Positions 32,760-40,642 of a stretch of DNA of 64,000 nucleotides are shown piece by piece. Source of the DNA: CAWGJC01 sp965276665 (GTDB lineage Bacteria; Pseudomonadota; Alphaproteobacteria; Acetobacterales; Acetobacteraceae). The stretch spans positions 186,001 through 250,000 of the forward strand of contig OZ255620.1 in the NCBI GenBank assembly GCA_965276665.1, read 5' to 3'. The notes under the pieces were generated by a model that saw only the letters and a list, made by a program, of their open reading frames with translations, was not told where the DNA came from and ran no database searches. The position numbers and the translations under genes are program-made. Within the stretch, counting starts at the first letter, position 1. Each line of letters begins with the position of its first letter.

Positions 32760-34507
32760 CGAGCTTCGCCTACCAGCTGCCGTTCGGCGCGGAAATGCAG
32801 CCGGATGGCAAGACACGTTTCCGCCTCTGGGCCCCTTCCGTGCAAGGCGTGACGCTGCTCGCGGACGGCCACGATCCGGCGCCGATGCTCGCAGCCGGCG
32901 GCGGCTGGTTCGCGAAGGAGCTGCCGGCCGGCGCCGGCACGCGCTATCGCTTCCAGCTTCCCGACGGGTTGAAAGTGCCCGATCCTGCCTCACGCCTGCA
33001 AGACGGAGACGTGCATGACGCCAGTGTAGTCGTCGATCCGCGCAACTTTCAATGGCGGAATACCGAGTGGCGCGGCCGCCCCTGGCACGAGGCGGTGGTG
33101 TACGAGCTGCATCCCGGCGCGATGGGCGGCTTCAACGGCATTCGGGAGAAGCTGCCGGCGCTAAAGGCGCTCGGCGTCACCGCGGTCGAGCTCATGCCGA
33201 TCGCGGATTTTCCGGGGCGGCATAATTGGGGATATGACGGCGTGCTGCCCTATGCGCCCGACACCGCATACGGCGCGCCGGACGAGCTGAAGGCGCTCGT
33301 CGACGCGGCGCATGGGCTCGGACTGATGATGATGCTCGATGTCGTCTACAACCATTTCGGCCCGGACGGCGCCTATCTGCATGTCTATGCGAAGGAGTTG
33401 TTCCGTGCCGACGCCGACAATCCCTGGGGCGCGTCGATCGATTTCCGACGCCCGGACGTGCGCGACTACTTCATCCGCAACGCGCTCTACTGGCTCGAGG
33501 AGTACCGCTTCGACGGGCTCCGCTTCGACGCGGTGCATGCGATCGAGCCGCAATCGTTCCTCGATGAGATGGCGCGCGTGATCCGCTCCGGCGTCGACGC
33601 GAGGCGGCAGGTCCATCTCGTGCTGGAACATGGCGGCAACAAGGCCTCGCATCTGCGCACCGGAGCGGATGCGCCGGGCTTCGACGCGCAATGGTCGGAT
33701 GACTGGCACCATTGCGTGCATGTGCTGCTGACCGGCGAGCACGAAAGCTATTACGGTGACTTCAAGGATGCGACGCGCCTGCTCGCGCGCTGCCTGACGG
33801 AAGGCTTCGCCTATCAGGGCGAGGTGAGCCCGTATAGCGGCGAGCCGCGCGGCGAGAAGAGCGCGGACCTGCCGGTGACGGATTTCGTCGTCTGCCTGCA
33901 GAACCACGATCAGACCGGCAACCGCGCTTTCGGCGAGCGACCCTCCGTGCTCGCCGATCCGCAGGCGCTGCGCGCCGCCACCGCGCTGCTCCTGCTCGGC
34001 CCGAACATTCCCATGCTGTTCATGGGGGAGGAGTGGGGCACGAAGCGGCCATTCCTATTCTTCACCGACCATAACGAGGAACTCGCCGAAGCCGTCCGCA
34101 AGGGGCGGCGCGAGGAGTTCAAGCATTTCTCCGTCTTCCAAGACGAGGCGAAGCGCGCGACGATCCCGGATCCGAATTCGCCGGACACGTTCCGCGCCTC
34201 GATTCCCGACGAGGCGGACAGCGCCATGCACGAATACTACACCATGCTGCTGGGCCTCCGGCACCGGCTGATCGTGCCCGGCATCCCGGGCTGCCGCAGC
34301 ACCGACGCGGAGATTCTCGGCGATGGCGCGGTGCTGGCGCGCTGGCGTTTGGGTGACGGCCGGAGCCTCGCGATCGCGGTCAATCTCGGGCGGGCCGAAT
34401 ACGCGCTTCCCGCGCTCGAGGGGGAGGCGATCTTCGCGACCGGCACCGAGTCCGGGAGCGGGGTTCTTCCGGCGGGGAGTCTCGTCGCCGCCATCGCCGA
34501 CTTATGA
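32756..34507 (+). CDS. treZ: Malto-oligosyltrehalose trehalohydrolase
   Basis: A 583-residue GH13 enzyme that releases trehalose from maltooligosyltrehalose. It has an N-terminal beta-sandwich (FRLWAPSVQGVTLLADG), ALKALGVTAVELMPIADFPG, LDVVYNHFGPDGAYL (about residues 195-210), nucleophile Asp in GLRFDAVHAI (about 256), acid Glu in HLVLEHGGN (about 291) and Asp in LQNHDQTGNRAF (about 382), followed by FMGEEWGTKRPFLFF. The start is a GTG overlapping the glgB stop (GTGA), and the stop overlaps the malQ start. Its usual partner TreY, which makes the substrate, is not in the cluster or elsewhere in the window. Confidence 0.93.
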   Translation: MTSFAYQLPFGAEMQPDGKTRFRLWAPSVQGVTLLADGHDPAPMLAAGGGWFAKELPAGAGTRYRFQLPDGLKVPDPASRLQDGDVHDASVVVDPRNFQWRNTEWRGRPWHEAVVYELHPGAMGGFNGIREKLPALKALGVTAVELMPIADFPGRHNWGYDGVLPYAPDTAYGAPDELKALVDAAHGLGLMMMLDVVYNHFGPDGAYLHVYAKELFRADADNPWGASIDFRRPDVRDYFIRNALYWLEEYRFDGLRFDAVHAIEPQSFLDEMARVIRSGVDARRQVHLVLEHGGNKASHLRTGADAPGFDAQWSDDWHHCVHVLLTGEHESYYGDFKDATRLLARCLTEGFAYQGEVSPYSGEPRGEKSADLPVTDFVVCLQNHDQTGNRAFGERPSVLADPQALRAATALLLLGPNIPMLFMGEEWGTKRPFLFFTDHNEELAEAVRKGRREEFKHFSVFQDEAKRATIPDPNSPDTFRASIPDEADSAMHEYYTMLLGLRHRLIVPGIPGCRSTDAEILGDGAVLARWRLGDGRSLAIAVNLGRAEYALPALEGEAIFATGTESGSGVLPAGSLVAAIADL

Positions 34508-36510
34508 GCGGCGACCGGGACCTTCTCGCGCTGGCGGAGGAAGCCGGGCTCGCGCCGCGCTGGGAGGATGCGTTCGGCAAGGTGCACGAAGTCACACCGG
34601 ACGCGCTCCGCGCGACGCTGGCCGCGCTCGGTCTCCCGGCCGGCGATGCGGGGGATCTCGCCGCGAGCCGCGAGCGTCTGCGCGCCTCCTCCGCCCTGCC
34701 GCCGCTGATCACCGCCACGCAGGGCGCGCCGACACCGATCGCGGTCAGCGGACGCTGGGTCCTGACGCAGGAAGACGGCAGCCGGAGCGAGGGCATTCTG
34801 GACGGCGGCATGCTGCCAGCGGTCGACGTTCCGGGCTATCACCGCCTCGTGCTCGGCGATGCCGAGATCACGCTCGCCGTGGCGCCCCCGCGCTGCTTTT
34901 CCCTCAAGGAGGCAGCGCCGGGCCGAAAACTCTGGGGGCTGACGGCGCAGCTTTATGCGCTTCGGCGCGAGGGAGATGGCGGCATCGGCGATTTCGCCTC
35001 GCTCGCCGGGTTCGCGCGCGCGGCGGCGGCGCATGGCGCATCGGCGGTCGCGATCAGCCCGGTGCACGCGCAATTCTCGGCCGATCCCGACCGATTCAGC
35101 CCGTATGCGCCGTCGAGCCGGATCGCGCTCAACGTGCTGCACGCTGATGCCAAGGCTTACGACACCGCACCGCCGAGCGAGGAAGAGGCAAGGCTCTCGG
35201 CTGCCGATCTGCTGGACTGGGCGCCGGCCTCGCGCGCACGTCTAGCCCGGCTGCGCGAGGCGCTGGGCCGGGCGCTCGACGATCCGGAATTCGCGCGAGA
35301 CCTCACCCGCTTCCGCCGCGACATGGGCGAGGTTGTGGAGCGCCATGCGCGCTTCGAGGCGCTGCACGCGCATCATTTCGACGCCGATCCCACGCGCTGG
35401 CATTGGCGGAGCTGGGACCGAGGCTACCAGGATCCGGCGAGCCCGGCGGTCGCCGCTTTTGCCCGCGAGCACGCCTACGAGGTCACGCTGCACGCGGCGA
35501 TGCAGTACCTCGCCGATCGCGGCCTGCGGGGCGCCCAGGATGCGGCGCGGGCCGCCGGCATGCCGGTCGGGCTGATCGCCGATCTCGCCGTCGGCACCGA
35601 TGCCGGCGGCAGCCACGCCTGGAGCCGGCAGGCGGAAACGCTGATCGGGCTGACCATCGGCGCGCCGCCCGACCTGCTGAGCCGCGAGGGGCAGAATTGG
35701 GGGATCACCGCGTTTTCGCCGCGCGGCCTGCTTGAGAACGGGTTCGGCGGCTTTATCGAGCTGCTGCGTGGCAGTATGCGCCATGCCGGCGGGGTGCGGA
35801 TCGATCACGCGATGGGGCTCGCCCGTCTTTGGGTGATCCCGGACGGCGCGGAATCGAAGGACGGCGTCTATCTGCATTTCCCGGTCGCCGACATGCTCCG
35901 GCTCGTCGCCCTTGAGAGCCTTCGGCATCGCGCGGTGGTGCTCGGCGAGGATCTCGGCACGCTTCCCGCGGGATTCCAGGAGAGGCTCGACGGCGGCGGC
36001 ATCACCGGCATGCGGGTGCTCTGGTTCGAGCGCGACAAGGCGGAGAACTTCACCCCGCCGCCGAGCTGGTCGCCGGGTGCCGCGGCGATGACCAGCACGC
36101 ATGATCTCGCGACCGTCGCCGGCTGGTGGCGCGGGCGCGACCTCGCCTGGCGCAGCGAGCTCGGCCTGCTGCGAGATCCGGAGCGCGAGACCGTGGAGCG
36201 CGGCGCCGACCGCAGCCGTCTCTGGCAGGCATTTCGCGCGAGCGGCGCCACCGCGCGGGAACAGCCGGCGGAGTGGGACTCGGACCCGGTTGCGGATGCG
36301 GCGGCCGTCCATATCGGGCTCGCGGCCTGCGAGATTTCGCTGCTGCCGATCGAGGATGCGCTCGGCCTGCCCGAGCAGCCCAACCTGCCCGGCACGCTGC
36401 ACGAGCATCCGAACTGGCAGCGTCGGCTGCCCGGCCCCGCCACCGGCCTGCTGCACCAGCCCGGCGTCGCCGCCCGCCTCGCCGCGATGGAAGCCGCCCG
36501 CCGCCGCTGA
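34504..36510 (+). CDS. malQ: 4-alpha-glucanotransferase (amylomaltase)
   Basis: A 668-residue GH77 enzyme that transfers glucan segments between maltooligosaccharides. Motifs: KLWGLTAQLYALRREGDGGI (about residues 140-160), SPYAPSSRIALNVLHAD, GLIADLAVGTDAGGSHAWS (about 356-374), nucleophile Asp in GVRIDHAMGLARLWVIPD (about 432), acid Glu in VVLGEDLGTLP (about 481) and the third acid in STHDLATVAGWW (about 532). The N-terminal ~135 residues are the additional domain common in bacterial MalQ. ATG overlaps the treZ stop (ATGA). It ends the overlapping glgE-treS-glgB-treZ-malQ run; the next gene has its own promoter space. Confidence 0.93.
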   Translation: MSGDRDLLALAEEAGLAPRWEDAFGKVHEVTPDALRATLAALGLPAGDAGDLAASRERLRASSALPPLITATQGAPTPIAVSGRWVLTQEDGSRSEGILDGGMLPAVDVPGYHRLVLGDAEITLAVAPPRCFSLKEAAPGRKLWGLTAQLYALRREGDGGIGDFASLAGFARAAAAHGASAVAISPVHAQFSADPDRFSPYAPSSRIALNVLHADAKAYDTAPPSEEEARLSAADLLDWAPASRARLARLREALGRALDDPEFARDLTRFRRDMGEVVERHARFEALHAHHFDADPTRWHWRSWDRGYQDPASPAVAAFAREHAYEVTLHAAMQYLADRGLRGAQDAARAAGMPVGLIADLAVGTDAGGSHAWSRQAETLIGLTIGAPPDLLSREGQNWGITAFSPRGLLENGFGGFIELLRGSMRHAGGVRIDHAMGLARLWVIPDGAESKDGVYLHFPVADMLRLVALESLRHRAVVLGEDLGTLPAGFQERLDGGGITGMRVLWFERDKAENFTPPPSWSPGAAAMTSTHDLATVAGWWRGRDLAWRSELGLLRDPERETVERGADRSRLWQAFRASGATAREQPAEWDSDPVADAAAVHIGLAACEISLLPIEDALGLPEQPNLPGTLHEHPNWQRRLPGPATGLLHQPGVAARLAAMEAARRR

Positions 36511-36592
36511 ACAAACGCGTTCGTCATGTTCACGACATGATTGATGCGCACGATCGCGAGATCGGTGCACAATGCTTCGCCGGTGCCGGCGG

Positions 36593-36617
36593 GGAACCTA
36601 GATCATGGTTGCGCGTA
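36593..36617 (+). promoter_or_regulatory. Candidate EcfG-dependent promoter of otsA
   Basis: GGAAC (36593-36597), 16-base spacer, then CGTA (36614-36617). This fits the alphaproteobacterial general stress promoter GGAAC-N16/17-CGTT with one mismatch in the last base of the -10. The predicted transcript start is about 36624, leaving a ~53-base leader to the otsA ATG at 36677. It lies in the 166-base malQ-otsA gap, which also holds a small inverted repeat (TCATGT-N5-ACATGA, 36524-36540) just after malQ. Confidence 0.55.
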
Positions 36618-36676
36618 TCTGGTTGAGTTTGAAGGATGACGTGATGTCCGGTCCGAAAAATCCAGGTGGAGGCTCG

Positions 36677-38227
36677 ATGAACCGGCTCGTGATCGTATCC
36701 AACCGAGTTCCTTCGCCCTCCGCCGGGCAACATGCCGGCGGTCTCGCCGTGGCGCTGGACGGCATGATGGAGGGCAGCGGCGGGCTCTGGTTCGGTTGGA
36801 GCGGCAAGGTCGTCAACACCGCGGGCGAGACCAGGACCGAGCAGGCCGGGCCGGTCAGTTACTGCACCACCGACCTCACACGGGAAGAGCACGCGCGCTA
36901 CTATAATGGCTTTTCCAACAGCACCTTGTGGCCGCTTCTTCACTCGATGCCGGAATTGATGAGCTATGAGCGGCGGGATGCGCAGGTGTATCGGCAAGTC
37001 AATCAACGCCTGGCGCGCTGCCTGGTGCCGCTGCTCCGCCCGAACGACACGATCTGGATCCACGACTACCATATGACCGCCATGCCGGCGGCCTTGCGGG
37101 AGCACGGCGTGCTGGCGCCGATCGGCTTCTTCCTGCACATCCCCTTCCCCGGCCCCGACGCGTTCGACGCGCTCCCGGAGGCGGCATCGCTGGTGCGCGA
37201 CCTGCTCGCCGCCGATCTTCTCGGATTCCAGACGGACAACGATGTCGAGAATTTCGCCTCCACCGCCGAGCGTCTGGCCGGTGCGGTGCGGATTATGGGC
37301 GGCGTTTCCTTCGAGGGCCGCTCGGTGCGGCTCGGCGCATTCCCGGTCGAGATCGAGCCGCACGGCTTCGCCGCAATGGCTGAGACGGCCTGGCGGTCGG
37401 CCGCGACCGAGCGCCTGCGCCGGAGCCTGGGCGGCCAGATGCTCGTCCTCGGCGTCGATCGGCTGGACCCGACCAAGGGCCTGGTACAGCGCGTTGCCAG
37501 CTTCCGTCGCCTGCTCGAGACGCGGGAAGATTGGCGGCGACGGGTCACTCTGCTGCAGATCGCGCCGGTCTCCCGGGGCGAGGTCGCCACCTATCGCGAA
37601 CTGCGCCGCGAGCTCGATCTCGAGGCCGGGGCAGTCAACAGCGATTTCGGCGAGCCGGATTGGACGCCGCTCCGCATCATCAATCGGCCGGGGACACGGC
37701 CTACCGTGGCCGGCTACATGCGGGAGGCGCGGGTCGGGCTGGTGACGCCGTTGCGCGACGGCATGAACCTCGTCGCCAAGGAATTCGTCGCGGCGCAAAA
37801 CCCCCGCGATCCCGGCGTGCTCGTGCTCTCCCGCTTCGCCGGCGCGGCACGGCAGCTCTCGGCGGCGCTGCTGGTCAATCCGCACGATACCGACGAGATG
37901 GCCGATTGCTACGACCGCGCGCTTCGGATGAGCCGTGAGGAGCGGCAGGAGCGCTGGCAATCGCTCTGGCGTGCGATCGAGCACACCTCGCCGGTGGCTT
38001 GGGGCCGCTCGTTCCTCACCGCGCTGGAGCGGGCCGCGACCGTGCCGGCCGGCGTTGCAGCGCCGGCCGTGCCTGGCAAGGTGCCGGTTCCGCATGCCGA
38101 CGCGTTTGCCAACCGGCCCGGCATGGCGATCACCCTCGCCGATCGGGTGCAAACAACGCTTGACGCGGGTGGAATCCAGACGCCTGCCGCGCCGCCGTCG
38201 CCGAAGCCGCCGCGCCGCCTGATGTAG
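36677..38227 (+). CDS. otsA: Trehalose-6-phosphate synthase
   Basis: A 516-residue GT20 glycosyltransferase joining UDP- or ADP-glucose with glucose-6-phosphate to give trehalose-6-phosphate. The N terminus VIVSNRVPSPSAGQHAGGLA (residues 4-23), WIHDYHMTAMPAAL (about 131-144), FLHIPFPGPDAFDALPE, the donor-site motif GVDRLDPTKGLVQRV (about 260-274) and LRDGMNLVAKEFVAAQ (about 359-374) are intact. A Pro/Ala-rich tail of ~45 residues follows the catalytic fold. ATG 36677 has a GGTGGAGG ribosome-binding site; upstream in-frame starts lie within the predicted leader. No otsB phosphatase gene is adjacent. A stress-type promoter precedes the gene. Confidence 0.93.
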   Translation: MNRLVIVSNRVPSPSAGQHAGGLAVALDGMMEGSGGLWFGWSGKVVNTAGETRTEQAGPVSYCTTDLTREEHARYYNGFSNSTLWPLLHSMPELMSYERRDAQVYRQVNQRLARCLVPLLRPNDTIWIHDYHMTAMPAALREHGVLAPIGFFLHIPFPGPDAFDALPEAASLVRDLLAADLLGFQTDNDVENFASTAERLAGAVRIMGGVSFEGRSVRLGAFPVEIEPHGFAAMAETAWRSAATERLRRSLGGQMLVLGVDRLDPTKGLVQRVASFRRLLETREDWRRRVTLLQIAPVSRGEVATYRELRRELDLEAGAVNSDFGEPDWTPLRIINRPGTRPTVAGYMREARVGLVTPLRDGMNLVAKEFVAAQNPRDPGVLVLSRFAGAARQLSAALLVNPHDTDEMADCYDRALRMSREERQERWQSLWRAIEHTSPVAWGRSFLTALERAATVPAGVAAPAVPGKVPVPHADAFANRPGMAITLADRVQTTLDAGGIQTPAAPPSPKPPRRLM

Positions 38228-38255
38228 AGAGACCGCGATAGAGAGGCGGTTTGGC

Positions 38256-38276
38256 GGGTCGCTCAGTCGGCGACCC
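38256..38276. terminator. Hairpin between convergent otsA and MDR oxidoreductase genes
   Basis: A perfect 7-bp stem, GGGTCGC/GCGACCC, with a 7-base loop lies in the short convergent gap and covers the stop codon of the minus-strand oxidoreductase gene. A weaker stem ACCGC/GCGGT (38232-38250) lies beside it. Neither has a T-tract, so a shared terminator is only a possibility. Confidence 0.35.
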
Positions 38277-39267
38277 GGATTACCAGCTTGCCGAAATTGG
38301 CTCCCTCGAGCAGGCCGGCGAGCGCCCGGGGCGCAGTCTCGAGTCCGTCCACGACATCCTCGCGGTAGCGCAGCGTGCCGTCGCGCACCCAGGGCGAGGC
38401 GAGCGCGCGCCATTCGGCGAAGCGTTCCGGCTTGTCGGAGACGATCATTCCCTCGATCCGGATCCGGCGTCCGACGACGAAGCCGAGATTGGGGCCGGGC
38501 GGCGGCTCGGGGTCGTTGTATTGCGACACCATGCCGCACATCACCACCCGGGCATGCGGGGTGAGACGGGGAAACGCCGCCGCCTGCACGGCGCCGCCGA
38601 CATTCTCGAAATAGACGTCGATCCCGTCCGGGCAGAGCTCGGCGAAGGCGGCGTCCAGATCACCCGAGCGATGGTCGATGCAAGCATCCAGGCCGAGCGT
38701 CTCCTGCACCCAGAGGCATTTTTCCGGGCCGCCCGCGACCCCGATGACCCTGGCGCCTGCCCGTTTGGCGAGCTGCCCGGCCACCGAGCCGACCGCGCCC
38801 GAGGCGGCGGTGATCACAACCGTTTCGCCCTTCGCCGGCCGGCCGATATCCGTCATGCCCGAATAGGCGGTGGTCCCCGGCATGCCGAGCACGCCGAGAT
38901 AGGTGGAAACCGGCGGCCCGTCGCGCGGCACGCGAACGCAGATGGCGGCGGAACCCACCACATGGCTCTGCCAGCCGCGCGGCCCGACCACGAGATCGCC
39001 CGCGGAAAAACCGGGATCGGCGGAGGCGATCACCTCGCCCATCGTCTCCCCGACCATCACGCCACCGATCGCCACCGGTGCCGCGTAGGACCGCGCGTCC
39101 CGCATGAAGCCGCGCATGTAGGGATCGAGCGAGAGGAACAGCGTGCGGGTGACGACCTCCCCGGGGCCGGGTTCGGGGATCGCGTCCTCCACGATCTCGA
39201 AATCCTCGGGCGACGGCGCGCGTTCGGGGCGGCGGCGGAGAATGACGGACCGGCGAGTGCCGGCCAT
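38263..39267 (-). CDS. NADP-dependent oxidoreductase, MDR family (leukotriene B4 dehydrogenase/CurA-like)
   Basis: A 334-residue zinc-independent medium-chain reductase. Marks of the prostaglandin reductase/CurA group: FLSLDPYMRGFMRDARSYA (about residues 44-62), GETMGEVIAS, LGMPGTTAYSGM (about 126-137), the cofactor motif ITAASGAVGSVAGQLAKRAG (about 151-170), DGIDVYFENVGG and CGMVSQYND. Such enzymes reduce activated double bonds with NADPH. Its ATG overlaps the surA stop (TGATG), so it is translationally coupled to the outer-membrane assembly operon. In other alphaproteobacteria this position is often taken by pdxA or rsmA; a link between this enzyme and envelope assembly is not known to me. 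Confidence 0.88.
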   Translation of the reverse strand: MAGTRRSVILRRRPERAPSPEDFEIVEDAIPEPGPGEVVTRTLFLSLDPYMRGFMRDARSYAAPVAIGGVMVGETMGEVIASADPGFSAGDLVVGPRGWQSHVVGSAAICVRVPRDGPPVSTYLGVLGMPGTTAYSGMTDIGRPAKGETVVITAASGAVGSVAGQLAKRAGARVIGVAGGPEKCLWVQETLGLDACIDHRSGDLDAAFAELCPDGIDVYFENVGGAVQAAAFPRLTPHARVVMCGMVSQYNDPEPPPGPNLGFVVGRRIRIEGMIVSDKPERFAEWRALASPWVRDGTLRYREDVVDGLETAPRALAGLLEGANFGKLVIRVAD

Positions 39268-40550
39268 CAGCTTGCCGAATTTCGCATGTCGATGATCGCG
39301 CGGCGGCGGAGGTCGCGGTCGAGCGCGCGGGATTGCAGGTCGACACGCTCGTGCAGGAGCTGGGCGGCGACCTGCTGCGGGGTCTGCTCGGCGGCGTTCT
39401 TCTCGTCGCGCGAGCAGACCATGATGACGGCGACGCCATCGCCGGCGATCAGCGGCGGCGTCGCCTTGCCGATCGGCAGGGTGGTGAGGAGCTGGCGCAA
39501 CTGCGGCGGGTTCACGTCATCGAGCCGGAGCGCGCCGACATCGCTCGCCCGCGCGGCGCCGTTTGCCTTGTTGGCGGCATCCACATCGTCGCAGGATTTA
39601 ACGCTGGCCGAGATCTGCTTGGCCTTCTCCAGCACCTGCTTCTGCTGCTCGGTCGGCGCCTGCGGGTTGAGCTGTGTCGGGAAGGGCAGGAATACCTGGC
39701 GCATGCTCACGAAGGTCGCGAGGTCGTGGCCCTGCTCGCGCTTGCCGTGCAGCGAGACGATGGCGAGGCCGCCGGCGACCTGGATCGGGTCGCTGATCGC
39801 GCCGGGCGGCATTTGCGAGACGATGCTGGCGACCTCGGGGTCGAGCTCGTTCGCGTGCACCCAGCCGAGCGAGCCGCCTTCGAGGGCATTCTGGTCCTGG
39901 CTGAACTGTGCGGCGAGGACCGGAAAGGAGGCGCCCCCGCGAAGCTGCGTGATCACCGTATCGGCGAATTTCCGCGAATCGGCGGCATGCGCCGGGTTAT
40001 CGACCGGAATGAAGATCTGGCTGACATTGTATTCCGGCTGGCCTTCCTGGGCCTTGTCGAGTCGCTGCTGCTCGGCGATGTCGGCGGGGGTGATCTGCGC
40101 GCGCTCGCCGAGCGTCTCGCGCAGCACCCGGGTCCAGCCGATCTGCACGCGAAGCTCGTTCACCAGGGTGGTCATCCCGATGCCGCTCGCGGTGAGACGG
40201 GCCTGCAGGGTGCCGGCGGGCATGTTGTTGCGCTGCTCGATCTCGTGGATCGCCGAGGCGATGTCCTGATCCGAGACCACGACCTTCCGCCGCTCGATCT
40301 CCTGCAGGCGGAGCCGCTCGTCGACCAGCTGGGCGGTCACCTGCGGCCCGAGGCGGGCCAGCACCTCCGGGGTGAGCGGCAGGCCGGTCGAGAGGGCGAA
40401 CAGCCGGGTGCGCGCATCGACATCGCCGGTGGTGATCGGGCTGCCGTTCACCACGGCGGTGATCGTCTCCGACTGCGCCCGCGCCGGCCCCGGCGCGAGC
40501 GCTCCGGCTGCCAGCATGAGGGGCAGCACCCATGAACCCAGGCCACGCAT
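39267..40550 (-). CDS. surA: SurA-like periplasmic chaperone / peptidylprolyl isomerase
   Basis: A 427-residue secreted protein with signal peptide MRGLGSWVLPLMLAAGALAP (cleavage near residue 25). A SurA N-terminal chaperone domain follows (AVVNGSPITTGDVDARTRLF ... LQEIERRKVVVSDQDIASAI, about residues 30-170), then a parvulin-type rotamase domain (YNVSQIFIPV ... LAAQFSQDQNALEGGSLGWV, about 185-290), and a C-terminal helix-rich part. SurA escorts outer-membrane proteins, including LptD, through the periplasm. I chose the ATG at 40550, with AGAGG 7 bases before it; an alternative ATG at 40580 would add a basic 10-residue N terminus. It sits directly downstream of lptD, the usual alphaproteobacterial order. 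Confidence 0.88.
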   Translation of the reverse strand: MRGLGSWVLPLMLAAGALAPGPARAQSETITAVVNGSPITTGDVDARTRLFALSTGLPLTPEVLARLGPQVTAQLVDERLRLQEIERRKVVVSDQDIASAIHEIEQRNNMPAGTLQARLTASGIGMTTLVNELRVQIGWTRVLRETLGERAQITPADIAEQQRLDKAQEGQPEYNVSQIFIPVDNPAHAADSRKFADTVITQLRGGASFPVLAAQFSQDQNALEGGSLGWVHANELDPEVASIVSQMPPGAISDPIQVAGGLAIVSLHGKREQGHDLATFVSMRQVFLPFPTQLNPQAPTEQQKQVLEKAKQISASVKSCDDVDAANKANGAARASDVGALRLDDVNPPQLRQLLTTLPIGKATPPLIAGDGVAVIMVCSRDEKNAAEQTPQQVAAQLLHERVDLQSRALDRDLRRRAIIDMRNSAS

Positions 40551-40642
40551 GGCAATGCCTCTTTTCTTCGCCGTTTCCATGGCGCCTGTCCCCAAACGCT
40601 CATCCCGGAGCCGTGGCGCGGACAAGCGGCCTTCGCGCGCTC

